Shown here: one piece after another, positions 20,195 to 29,375 of the stretch
Layout: the number at the start of each line of letters is the position of its first letter
Position numbering within the stretch: position 1 is the stretch's first letter
Assembly: GCA_009692285.1 (NCBI GenBank)
Contig: SHZO01000004.1
Span: 1 to 39,420 of the forward strand
DNA: 39,420 bases
Source: Gammaproteobacteria bacterium
GTDB lineage: Bacteria; Pseudomonadota; Gammaproteobacteria; Steroidobacterales; Steroidobacteraceae
Reading direction: 5' to 3'
The notes under the pieces: model-generated
Told to the model about the DNA's origin: nothing
What the model saw: only the letters and a program-made list of their open reading frames with translations
Databases searched by the model: none
Program-made: the position numbers and the translations under genes

Positions 20195-20799
20195 GAGTAC
20201 CAACCAGAATCGCGGCTCCAATTATTAGTCCAGAACAACAGTGCTCGCAGCGCTCCAGTCAAATGTCTGCGGTACTGACTAGCTCTCAACCGCACAGTGT
20301 ATTCACCAGGTTCTGAAATTTGAGCGCTGACCATGATCGGCCATGCTTCAATTTTACCGAGAAACACTACTGCATCTTCGAGACTAGAATAGGAAGTCTG
20401 GTCACCAGTTGTAGTATTTTTTACTAAATAACGTTCGCTAACTGCATGAAAACTAAGCACTCGCCGCAAGGTAATACTGATCACTGTATTATCAAACCAA
20501 TAATTCTTTGCTTCAGCCACCTCGACATGAATATCATAGGCTAAAGAAACTCCATCGCGTAACGTGTTATTAATTTCCTCATTTTTTGGATATTGGATTT
20601 TCGCACTAACTTGATAGACCCCATTATTTACATTAATAGCAGCAGTCTCAACAATTATTTTATTGACTGATGCAGCTGAAATAGCACTTGTTGTCATATT
20701 TGACTCAATGTTTTTTTCTGTGCTTTGCGCCATTGAAATAGGTGATAAAACGTTTGCTGCAACCCATATGAGATTTAACAGCCAATAATTTTTAATCAC
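20176..20799 (-). CDS. DUF4390 domain protein
   Basis: Signal-like N-terminus, YDIHVEVAEAKNYWFDNTVISITLRRVLSFHAVSERYLVKNTTTG; positioned between rsmB and ntrY. Confidence 0.75.
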   Translation of the reverse strand: MIKNYWLLNLIWVAANVLSPISMAQSTEKNIESNMTTSAISAASVNKIIVETAAINVNNGVYQVSAKIQYPKNEEINNTLRDGVSLAYDIHVEVAEAKNYWFDNTVISITLRRVLSFHAVSERYLVKNTTTGDQTSYSSLEDAVVFLGKIEAWPIMVSAQISEPGEYTVRLRASQYRRHLTGALRALLFWTNNWSRDSGWYSWPLIR

Positions 20800-22139
20800 A
20801 GGGAGCTCTCCAATCCTAGACAGGCATAATAAAAGCCATCAGTCCCTGCAATCGTGCCTGGTAGCAACTGTACTCCGGCTTTTAACTGCAGTGCACCTGG
20901 AGGCATTACTAAGTGATCAGGCCAAGGCAATAGACAAGCTTCTGGGTTATTGGCCAAAAAACTCTGTATCTGGGTTTCGTTTTCTTCGGGTAAAACCGAA
21001 CAAGTAGCATAAACTAAACGGCCGCGAGGCGCTAAATGAGAGAAACAGCGCTCTAAGATATAACGCTGAATACCAGCCATCGCTGCAATATCTTCTTCAC
21101 GACGCAGAAGTTTAATATCTGGATGGCGCCTAATAACACCAGTGGATGAACATGGCGCATCTAACAAAATGCGATCAAAGAGCGGCTCATCCGCCAGAGC
21201 TTCGCTACGGGTTAAATCGCCACGACGCACACGCGCCTCGCGATTCAAGCGAGTCAAAGTACTACTGACCATCATCAAACGTCTTTCATCAGCATCCATT
21301 GCTAATACATCTTTTAGCTCAGATTCATACTCCAGAATATGACCCGTCTTCCCGCCCGGTGCCGCACAAGCATCAAGCACTCGCTGTCCTGGTTTGAGAT
21401 CCAATAAATGTGTGGCAAGTTGTGCACCCGTATCCTGCACTGATACACGCCCTTCACGAAAACCTGGCAATACATTAACCGATGCTGAATGTTCTAATTC
21501 AATGGCTCCCGGCATCCATTCGATAGCTTGAGCCGCACGGCCTTCTGCTGCAAGTTCGCGCAGATAACTCGCCACCGAGCCGCCGCGGGACAAATCGACA
21601 CGCAAAATCATCGGAGGATGCAGATTATTCGCAGCTAACAATTCTTCATGCTGTAGCGGCCAAGCCTGTGCAACCGCTCGCACAAACCAATCAGGATGTG
21701 CAGAGCGAGCTACGAGATCCGCATCTACAGCCGCAAATAGATCAATACGCTCTCGCACAAAACGGCGCAACACTGCATTTACAAACCCCGTAGCACGCTC
21801 TAAACCTAAGCCGCGTGCGGCATCAACAGCTAAATGCACGCTAACCTCATATGCGCCACGTGAATATTCAATTTGATGGGCTGCGGTTATCAATAAGGCG
21901 CGCAATGGCGGAGCTAAATCTGTTGCAGGACGATTTACCAAACGCGCTACCGAGGGGGCTAGCCGTAAATACCACCGTAATGTCCCTAAAGTAATCGCTC
22001 GAACTGCCGCACGATCTTTGCGCGCTTCAGCATGCGCCAACGCATCATCCGAGGAGAGCCCCTCGTGAGCAACAGCGGTCACTGCCTTAACAGCCGCAAC
22101 TAAAGTATCTGCGCCGGGTGCTAGTGTTGCTTCATTCAT
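20796..22139 (-). CDS. rsmB: 16S rRNA (cytosine967-C5)-methyltransferase
   Basis: NusB-like N-terminus, VLDACAAPGGKTGHILE, RILLDAPCSSTGVIRRHPDIK, LVYATCSVLPEENE. Confidence 0.96.
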   Translation of the reverse strand: MNEATLAPGADTLVAAVKAVTAVAHEGLSSDDALAHAEARKDRAAVRAITLGTLRWYLRLAPSVARLVNRPATDLAPPLRALLITAAHQIEYSRGAYEVSVHLAVDAARGLGLERATGFVNAVLRRFVRERIDLFAAVDADLVARSAHPDWFVRAVAQAWPLQHEELLAANNLHPPMILRVDLSRGGSVASYLRELAAEGRAAQAIEWMPGAIELEHSASVNVLPGFREGRVSVQDTGAQLATHLLDLKPGQRVLDACAAPGGKTGHILEYESELKDVLAMDADERRLMMVSSTLTRLNREARVRRGDLTRSEALADEPLFDRILLDAPCSSTGVIRRHPDIKLLRREEDIAAMAGIQRYILERCFSHLAPRGRLVYATCSVLPEENETQIQSFLANNPEACLLPWPDHLVMPPGALQLKAGVQLLPGTIAGTDGFYYACLGLESSL

Positions 22140-23077
22140 ATAAAAAACTCACCTTCTAAAGACACGCCGTTTGTAAACTCACGCGCCGTCACCAAGCGAC
22201 GTCCCGAACGTTGTAATTCTGAAATTCCTAAATAACCCGTACCGCAGGCAATCACTAATAATTCATGATGCAGTCCTAACACTGCGCCGGGCGTCATCTC
22301 GACTACACGACCCAATAGAGCATTATCAAACGGTGATGCCTTATGGATACGCAACTGCTCCCCTGCGTAGAGGGTCTCGGCAATTGGTCGTAATTGGAAA
22401 GCGCGTACTTGCTGATCAATCTGCTTCGCGCTATTGCGCCAATCGATACGCGCTTCATTTTTTTCAATCTTTGGAGCATAGGTCATCCCAACTTCAGACT
22501 GTGCTATGGGGCGTGCAATCAAGCCCTCTATGAGATCTAAAGTTTCAAGTAACGCTTCCGCACCTATTTTAGCTAAGGAAAAATGTAGCTCTGGGCTGCT
22601 CATATGTGGCGTAATATTTATTTTTTTCTGAAGCCACATAGGCCCCGTATCAAGACCCGCATCCATTTGAATAATAGTCACCCCGGTTTCAGTGTCGCCT
22701 GATAACAAAGCGCGTTGAATGGGCGCAGCGCCACGCCAACGTGGTAATAACGAAGCATGAATATTTACACAACCTAAGCGCGGGATAGTCAACGCAGCCA
22801 CCGGCAGTATCAGCCCATAAGCCACGACCACTAACAGATCGGGTTGCCAAAGATTTAAGGCAGCCAGCCCTTCAGGTGTGCGTAGAGTGACAGGTTGCGC
22901 AACAGGCAGCCCCTGCGCTAAAGCAAATTCTTTAACTGCACTAGCAGAAATTTTTCGCCCACGTCCTGCTGGTCGATCAGGCTGGGTGAGCACGCCAAGG
23001 ACTTGATGCCGCGAGCCCTGCAGCGCCGCCAAGGCAGGCACTGCAAACTGGGGGGTTCCCGCAAAAATTAAACGCAT
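22136..23077 (-). CDS. fmt: Methionyl-tRNA formyltransferase
   Basis: [62 protein letters not shown]. Confidence 0.97.
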   Translation of the reverse strand: MRLIFAGTPQFAVPALAALQGSRHQVLGVLTQPDRPAGRGRKISASAVKEFALAQGLPVAQPVTLRTPEGLAALNLWQPDLLVVVAYGLILPVAALTIPRLGCVNIHASLLPRWRGAAPIQRALLSGDTETGVTIIQMDAGLDTGPMWLQKKINITPHMSSPELHFSLAKIGAEALLETLDLIEGLIARPIAQSEVGMTYAPKIEKNEARIDWRNSAKQIDQQVRAFQLRPIAETLYAGEQLRIHKASPFDNALLGRVVEMTPGAVLGLHHELLVIACGTGYLGISELQRSGRRLVTAREFTNGVSLEGEFFI

Positions 23078-23571
23078 TCACGTCTTTCTTTGATCAACTT
23101 ACGACGGATACGATCACGCTTGAAACTAGAGAGATAATCTACAAATAGCTTCCCCTCCAAGTGATCCATCTCATGCTGCAAGCACACTGCATTTAAACCT
23201 TCAAGCTCTAATTTAAAAGCTTGGCCATGACGATCTAAAGCACGGACAACAATTTTTTGTGCGCGCTCGATCTCATCAAAGATACCTGGCACAGACAAAC
23301 AGCCTTCTTCCATCCGGCCAATATCATCCCGCTGTAAAATCTCAGGATTAATAAATACCTGCGGCGCCGTGCGATCACCGGAAACGTCCATTACAAGCAA
23401 GCGAAGATGTACATCTATTTGAGAGGCAGCCAACCCAATACCAGGCGCCGCATACATAGTTTCAAACATATCATCAATGAGTTGAGATAAAGCCGCATCA
23501 AAAATAGTGACGGCTTGGGCGCGGGTACGCAGCCGGGGATCCGGGAATTCTAGGATTTCTAACAACGCCAT
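23068..23571 (-). CDS. def: Peptide deformylase
   Basis: [38 protein letters not shown] (HExxH). Confidence 0.97.
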   Translation of the reverse strand: MALLEILEFPDPRLRTRAQAVTIFDAALSQLIDDMFETMYAAPGIGLAASQIDVHLRLLVMDVSGDRTAPQVFINPEILQRDDIGRMEEGCLSVPGIFDEIERAQKIVVRALDRHGQAFKLELEGLNAVCLQHEMDHLEGKLFVDYLSSFKRDRIRRKLIKERRECV

Positions 23572-24012
23572 GATGCAGGCCTCGGATCAAAGTAGTTCGT
23601 TAGCACATATTATATCAGGGCAAATAGAGCATATTTTGCACGAGCCAGAGCGCTATCCTGCAACGCTCGGCTCTATGTGTTCCTAAAGCACTTGCAAGCC
23701 CCTCTCCACCCACTCTTGAACCGAGCAAAAGTGCGCAGAAAGCCACCATAGCACGAAATATCTTGTTAAAAATTACTATTTTCTATAAAAAACAATAGGT
23801 TATATGCTTTAAAGCCTATTTGTCGATGGACAATTAGCCTAAAATCCTGTTAGATGTCGTACGCTTTGAGCTGACCAACAACGATACGCTCATCGCGATC
23901 ATCAGCCTCTCCAGCGTTGCTATAGCGTCCTTGCTCTCCCATCCCTCGAACTTGAGGGTTGAGTTGAATAAGATGCAGTGGCTCGTTATTACCGAGTGAT
24001 TGACATATAACC

Positions 24013-24495
24013 ATGACAGAAATTGATGGCAGTGTTCTCGACATCCTTATATACGTGTTCGACCGATACATGCTGGCCGATGCACCAGATGTCCCTGAGC
24101 GCGAAGAACTTGCCCAGGATTTAGAGCTTGCGGGCTTCACCTGCGACAACGTTGAGCGTGCGCTAGACTGGCTTGCAGATTTAGCTGGCGAACGCGATCG
24201 ACCCTCCCTAGCTGAAACCGGCGCACGCGCCATGCGTGTCTTTGCTGAATCCGAGCTCAATCATTTACCTAGCGAATGTCGTGGCTACCTTTTAACTTTA
24301 GAACGCATTGGCATTCTCTCGCCACAACAACGCGAAATTGTCATCGAACGATTACTCGCTTTAGATTCTGCTGAACTCGATGTTGACCAACTCAAGTGGG
24401 TCATTTTAATGGTGCTCTCTAGCCAGCCTGGGGAAGAGCTAGCCTGCGCTCGCATGGAAGACCTAGTGTTCGATTTACCTGAAATTCCGCACTGA
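24013..24495 (+). CDS. smg: Smg family protein (DUF494)
   Basis: 160 aa; DVLDILIYVFDRYM-like N-terminus (VLDILIYVFDRYMLADAPD), LTLERIGILSPQQREIVIERLLAL; directly upstream of topA. Confidence 0.9.
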   Translation: MTEIDGSVLDILIYVFDRYMLADAPDVPEREELAQDLELAGFTCDNVERALDWLADLAGERDRPSLAETGARAMRVFAESELNHLPSECRGYLLTLERIGILSPQQREIVIERLLALDSAELDVDQLKWVILMVLSSQPGEELACARMEDLVFDLPEIPH

Positions 24496-24520
24496 AAGTG
24501 CGCTTGCAATTTAAAAATAA

Positions 24521-27010
24521 ATGGCAGCTAATCTAGTTATTGTTGAGTCGCCAGCCAAGGCGAAAACAATAAAAAAATACCTCGGAAAAGATTTCGAGGT
24601 GCTCGCCTCGTATGGGCACGTACGCGACTTAGTACCTAAAGAAGGTGCCGTAGACCCATCAAAGAAATTTGCAATGAAATACGATATCATCGAACGCAAT
24701 GAAAAACATGTGGCGGCTATCTCGCGTGCGCTAAAGAAATCTAAGTTCCTGTATCTCGCCACTGACCCGGACCGAGAGGGTGAAGCCATTGCATGGCATC
24801 TGCGCGAATTGCTCGAGGCGCGCGGCGAACTTGAAAGCAAAACAGTACACCGCGTTGCATTTTATGAAATTACCCGTAATGCGGTACGCCAAGCTATCGA
24901 AGAACCACGCGAATTATCACTCGATCTAGTCAACGCCCAACAAGCACGACGCGCACTAGACTATTTAGTAGGCTTTAATCTCTCCCCGTTACTATGGAAA
25001 AAAGTCCGTCGAGGCTTATCCGCCGGTCGAGTACAAAGCCCTGCTTTGCGCATGATTTGTGAACGTGAGGCAGAAATTGCGGTATTTATCCCGCGCGAAT
25101 ATTGGAGCTTAGACGCCGCAGGCGAGTGTTCTGGTCAAAATTTTCCCCTACGCTTGATAGAATTTAACGGTCGCAAAGTTGAACAATTTAGTTTCACTTC
25201 AGCACTGCTCGCACGCGAAGTAGAAACTGCATTATGTGCTTCAACTGGTGCAAGCCAGCTCTCCGATGACCCGCTCCTGATCCCTACGGGTAGCTTGCGG
25301 GTATTATCGGTTGATCGTAAACAACGGAATCGAAATCCTTCACCGCCCTTTACTACTTCTACTTTACAACAAGAAGCCTCACGCAAATTAGGTTTCTCAG
25401 CGCAGCGCACCATGCGCTTAGCCCAACAACTTTATGAGGGTGTTGATTATGGCGAAGGAGCAGTAGGTCTCATAACTTATATGCGTACCGATGCAGTAAA
25501 TCTCGCCAATGAAGCGATTGGAGAAATTAGACAGGTCATCGCCAAACTCTTCGGTGAGGAGTCGGTCCCAGAAGCTCCGCGTTTTTTTAAAAATAAATCG
25601 CGTAATGCGCAAGAGGCGCATGAAGCAATTCGGCCAACTTCTGCTGCTATTACGCCACAATTATTAGAAGGACGTATCGAAGCCGATCAACAAAAACTCT
25701 ACGCCCTTATTTGGAAGCGCGCAGTGTCGTGTCAAATGACACCTGCAGTTTTTGATACTGTTGCAGTGGATCTACTTGCAGGCCCTAATAATAAAACGCG
25801 TCACTTATTGCGTGCTAATGGTTCTAATTTAGTAAAAGCTGGATTTATCGCTGTTTACCAAGAAGGCCAAGACGACTCTTCTGAAGATGAAGATGATCGT
25901 GTTCTTCCGCTCATGCAAGAAGGCGATGAGGTCAAACTTATATCACTGCGCGGAGCGCAGCATTTTACAGAACCACCCCCGCGCTTCTCTGAAGCCTCGC
26001 TAGTTAAGTCTCTTGAAGAACATGGAATTGGTCGTCCGTCCACTTATGCCTCGATCATCTCAACGCTTAAAGATCGCGAGTATGTTGATATGGATGCTCG
26101 GCGATTCATCCCTACAGATATTGGTAAAATTGTCAGCAATTTCCTAAGTGTGCATTTTGGTGAATATTTTGATTATGGCTACACTTCTGCAATGGAAGAT
26201 GAACTCGATGCAGTTTCCCGTGGCGAAGAAAATTGGATCGAACCACTGACTAAATTTTGGCAGCCATTTAAAGACTTGATTGATCATACCGAGAAAAATG
26301 TTACTCGCGATGAAGCCGCTCAGTCTCGTGCATTAGGCTTTGATCCTATTAGTGGCAAGCCAATGTCCGTACGTATGGGTCGTTTTGGACCCTTTGTTCA
26401 AATTGGCACTAAAGAAGATATTGATAAGCCTAAATTTGCTGGCCTACGGCCTGGGCAAAAAATGGATCTCATAAAATTCGATGAGGCCGTTTTACTTTTT
26501 CAGTTACCCCGTAAATTAGGCGAAAATGCAGAAGGGGAATTACTTGAAGCTAATATTGGTCGTTTTGGACCCTATATAAAGTTTGGGTCGAAATATGCCT
26601 CTCTTAAAGTAGAGGACGACCCTTATACCATTAGCCTCGAGCGTGCAATTGAAGTTGTAATTGCAAAAAAAGTTTCTGATGCAAATCGTATTATTCAAGA
26701 CTTTGGTATTGATGATATTCAAGTACTTAACGGTCGCTATGGCGCTTACATTACTGATAAAACTCGTAATGCTAAAATACCTAAAGATCAAGACCCTAAA
26801 ACACTCACTCTTGAAGAGTGCCGAGCGCTATTATCAGTTGCGCCTTTGCGCCCAGCACGGGGTCGCTTCGGAAAGAAAATTGTAGCTAAAAAAACTGTTG
26901 ATAAAAAGAAGCCCGTAGAGAAATTAATTAAAGCTAAAGCAAAGAAGAAGAAAAAGAAAAAGAGCACAACTAAAGTCAAGCCAAAGACTAAAATTAAATT
27001 TGTTAATTGA
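24521..27010 (+). CDS. topA: DNA topoisomerase I with lysine-rich C-terminal tail
   Basis: LVIVESPAKAKTIKKYLG, DPDREGEAIAWHL, GLITYMRTDAVNL (catalytic Tyr), C-terminal repeats GRFGPFVQIG / GRFGPYIKFG / GRYGAYITD. Confidence 0.97.
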   Translation: MAANLVIVESPAKAKTIKKYLGKDFEVLASYGHVRDLVPKEGAVDPSKKFAMKYDIIERNEKHVAAISRALKKSKFLYLATDPDREGEAIAWHLRELLEARGELESKTVHRVAFYEITRNAVRQAIEEPRELSLDLVNAQQARRALDYLVGFNLSPLLWKKVRRGLSAGRVQSPALRMICEREAEIAVFIPREYWSLDAAGECSGQNFPLRLIEFNGRKVEQFSFTSALLAREVETALCASTGASQLSDDPLLIPTGSLRVLSVDRKQRNRNPSPPFTTSTLQQEASRKLGFSAQRTMRLAQQLYEGVDYGEGAVGLITYMRTDAVNLANEAIGEIRQVIAKLFGEESVPEAPRFFKNKSRNAQEAHEAIRPTSAAITPQLLEGRIEADQQKLYALIWKRAVSCQMTPAVFDTVAVDLLAGPNNKTRHLLRANGSNLVKAGFIAVYQEGQDDSSEDEDDRVLPLMQEGDEVKLISLRGAQHFTEPPPRFSEASLVKSLEEHGIGRPSTYASIISTLKDREYVDMDARRFIPTDIGKIVSNFLSVHFGEYFDYGYTSAMEDELDAVSRGEENWIEPLTKFWQPFKDLIDHTEKNVTRDEAAQSRALGFDPISGKPMSVRMGRFGPFVQIGTKEDIDKPKFAGLRPGQKMDLIKFDEAVLLFQLPRKLGENAEGELLEANIGRFGPYIKFGSKYASLKVEDDPYTISLERAIEVVIAKKVSDANRIIQDFGIDDIQVLNGRYGAYITDKTRNAKIPKDQDPKTLTLEECRALLSVAPLRPARGRFGKKIVAKKTVDKKKPVEKLIKAKAKKKKKKKSTTKVKPKTKIKFVN

Positions 27011-27019
27011 TTCTTACTG

Positions 27020-27910
27020 GTGAAATATCGCCATATATATCATGCTGGTAACTTTGCTGATGTTCACAAGCATATAACCTTGCTAGCTTTACTACGTAGC
27101 TTAGCGCGTAAAGAAAAAGGTTTTTTATTTTTAGATACGCATGCTGGACGTGGTCTGTACGACTTAAGTGGTAGCGAAGCACGCAAGAGTGAAGAATCTA
27201 ACACTGGCATAATAAAAATTATCAGTGCATTAACTCCACCCAGCACTGATTCCATCTCCACAGTAAACTCTTCAACATTACCAGAGGAAATTAAAAATTA
27301 TTTAACTGTAGTGCGCAATACAAGAAAAGAAAGTCATTCTCGCAATGCCTACCCTGGCTCGCCTATCTTTGTCCTTCAATCCATGCGGAATCAAGATCGT
27401 GCTGTATTCATTGAATCACAGCACATTGAACACAAAGCGCTCCTTGAGACAGTCCGTAAACAGCCACATGTAACCGTAGAGTGCGCTGATGGTTACGAGC
27501 GCCTTAAAACTTGGTTACCACCCCTCGAGCGACGTGCTCTGGTTCTGATCGATCCTCCTTACGAAGATTCGCAAGTTGATTTTAAAAAAACTATTGTGGC
27601 TAGCGCGGAGATATTAGGTCGTTTACCAAACGCCATCATCGCGCTGTGGTTTCCTATTAAACACGAACGAGATAGCCAATACTGGATAAACCAACTGGCC
27701 AATACCATAGCTAAGCCGCTATTAGTCAGTGAACTATGGAGGCACCCGCGCGATAATCGTGTGGGCTTAAATGGAGGCGGCTTGATTATTATAAATCCAC
27801 CATTTCAATTCTCAGATCGTATGCGCGTGTGGCTGCCAATTTTGCATGCGGCCCTAGACCCAAGTCCTTCGCAAGGAGGCTATGAAGTACGCCTCTTGGG
27901 AGTGAGATAA
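27020..27910 (+). CDS. rlmJ: 23S rRNA (adenine2030-N6)-methyltransferase
   Basis: MKYRHIYHAGNFADVHKHITLLALLRSL, LDTHAGRGLYDL, ALVLIDPPYE. GTG start. Confidence 0.94.
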   Translation: MKYRHIYHAGNFADVHKHITLLALLRSLARKEKGFLFLDTHAGRGLYDLSGSEARKSEESNTGIIKIISALTPPSTDSISTVNSSTLPEEIKNYLTVVRNTRKESHSRNAYPGSPIFVLQSMRNQDRAVFIESQHIEHKALLETVRKQPHVTVECADGYERLKTWLPPLERRALVLIDPPYEDSQVDFKKTIVASAEILGRLPNAIIALWFPIKHERDSQYWINQLANTIAKPLLVSELWRHPRDNRVGLNGGGLIIINPPFQFSDRMRVWLPILHAALDPSPSQGGYEVRLLGVR

Positions 27911-27911
27911 C

Positions 27912-28760
27912 ATGACAGATATGCCATCCTTCTCCCCACAACCAAAAAAACCCGATTGCTACGGTGTCGTGGGCCACCCTATAGCTCATAGCTTGTCTCC
28001 ACAAATACATACTGCCTTTGCAGCAGCCACTTCGCAAAATATCTCCTATGAACGTTACGATATTGCGCCTGAGAACTTTACTAACCATGTAAATGTATTC
28101 TTTGCAGCGGGTGGGTGCGGATTGAATATAACGCTTCCACATAAAAAAGCCGCGGCGATGTTAGTACACACTCTCAGTCAAAGGGCGAAGAGCGCAGGGG
28201 CTGTCAACACACTTATTAAAAATTTAGATGGTACTTTGCATGGTGATAATACTGATGGCGCTGGACTCACTGCAGATCTTAAATTCTTAAATGTTTCCAT
28301 CAAAGCCCAGCGAATTTTGATCTTGGGGGCGGGGGGCGCTACACGTGGTATTCTTGCCCCTTTACTGGCTCAACATCCACACAGCATTACGATTGTTAAT
28401 AGGCGCTCTGACGGCGCGTTTGAACTAGCCGCTCAATTTAGCGACTTAGGATCGCTTATCGCTCATAGCTATGAAAGCCTCCCACAGTCTGCTTTTGACC
28501 TTCTGATCCATGCAACTTCCGCAGGCCTAAGCGGTGCATTACCGCCCCTGCACGCTGATTTGATTCATGAGAAATCATTTTGTTATGACCTGGGGTACAG
28601 CAAAAATACAACGCCATTCATACAGTGGGCCAAGCAAAAAGGCGCAGCCGCTACGGCACAGGGCTTAGGCATGCTAATTGAACAAGCCGCAGAATCTTTT
28701 TTCCTCTGGCGCGGCGTGCGGCCAGAAACGGCGGCTATTCGCGCTAGTCTAATTAAATAA
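27912..28760 (+). CDS. aroE: Shikimate dehydrogenase
   Basis: YGVVGHPIAHSLSPQIHTAFA, LNITLPHKKAA, GDNTDGAGL, ILGAGGATRGIL. Confidence 0.95.
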   Translation: MTDMPSFSPQPKKPDCYGVVGHPIAHSLSPQIHTAFAAATSQNISYERYDIAPENFTNHVNVFFAAGGCGLNITLPHKKAAAMLVHTLSQRAKSAGAVNTLIKNLDGTLHGDNTDGAGLTADLKFLNVSIKAQRILILGAGGATRGILAPLLAQHPHSITIVNRRSDGAFELAAQFSDLGSLIAHSYESLPQSAFDLLIHATSAGLSGALPPLHADLIHEKSFCYDLGYSKNTTPFIQWAKQKGAAATAQGLGMLIEQAAESFFLWRGVRPETAAIRASLIK

Positions 28761-28849
28761 AGTGAGCTAGAAAAACCTGCGGACTCCAAAGTCAGGTATT
28801 ACACCTGTCCTACCCCTATTAGCCTTAGTTCTTCGAGGTACATACATTC

Positions 28850-28878
28850 TTGACTTTATCTGCATTAATATGCATAAT
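28850..28878 (+). promoter_or_regulatory. Candidate sigma70 promoter for argR/arginine operon
   Basis: TTGACT (28850-28855), 17-nt spacer, CATAAT (28873-28878). Confidence 0.55.
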
Positions 28879-28895
28879 TTACGCATTATTATGCA
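28861..28895. promoter_or_regulatory. Tandem ARG-box-like operator
   Basis: TGCAT-TAAT-ATGCA (28861-28874) and CGCAT-TATT-ATGCA (28882-28895), 21 bp apart, overlapping the promoter and argR start. Confidence 0.6.
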
Positions 28896-29343
28896 AGCAG
28901 ACCTACTCCAAACTGAGCGACGAACCGCTATTCTGCGTATCCTGCGCGGCTCATCTGTGCGCAAACAGACTGAAATCATGCGGCTTTTACGTGCTGAAGG
29001 GCATGAGGTCACACAATCATCCATAAGCCGAGATCTTCGAGATTTAGGGGTCCTTAAGGCCGCCGGTCGTTACCTGCCCCCCTCTGATGAATCGAGCCGG
29101 ACGCAGGGGAACTTTAGCTCACTGAAACAATTTGTCCGCGGAGTTGCCGCTGCAGGAGCCTGCCTGACAGTCCTTCGCACTACCATCGGTGCGGCGCAGA
29201 GCGTCGCCACTGCCATTGATAACGCGCAGTGGGCGGAGGTGGTCGGGACAATCTCCGGGGATGACACCATCTTTATAGCCACCGCCACCGGTGCAGCGCA
29301 GGTGGCCCTAGTGGCGCGCTTGCACGATCTTTTTAATCTTTAA
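28891..29343 (+). CDS. argR: Arginine repressor ArgR-family regulator
   Basis: N-terminal winged helix (TEIMRLLRAEGHEVTQSSISRDLRDLGVLKA) and C-terminal oligomerisation domain (VLRTTIGAAQSVATAIDNAQWAEVVGTISGDDTIFIAT). Start may be ATG 28891 or 28870. Confidence 0.92.
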   Translation: MQADLLQTERRTAILRILRGSSVRKQTEIMRLLRAEGHEVTQSSISRDLRDLGVLKAAGRYLPPSDESSRTQGNFSSLKQFVRGVAAAGACLTVLRTTIGAAQSVATAIDNAQWAEVVGTISGDDTIFIATATGAAQVALVARLHDLFNL

Positions 29344-29375
29344 TTTTTACCCCGACAAAGACTTAAGAGCTCTTT

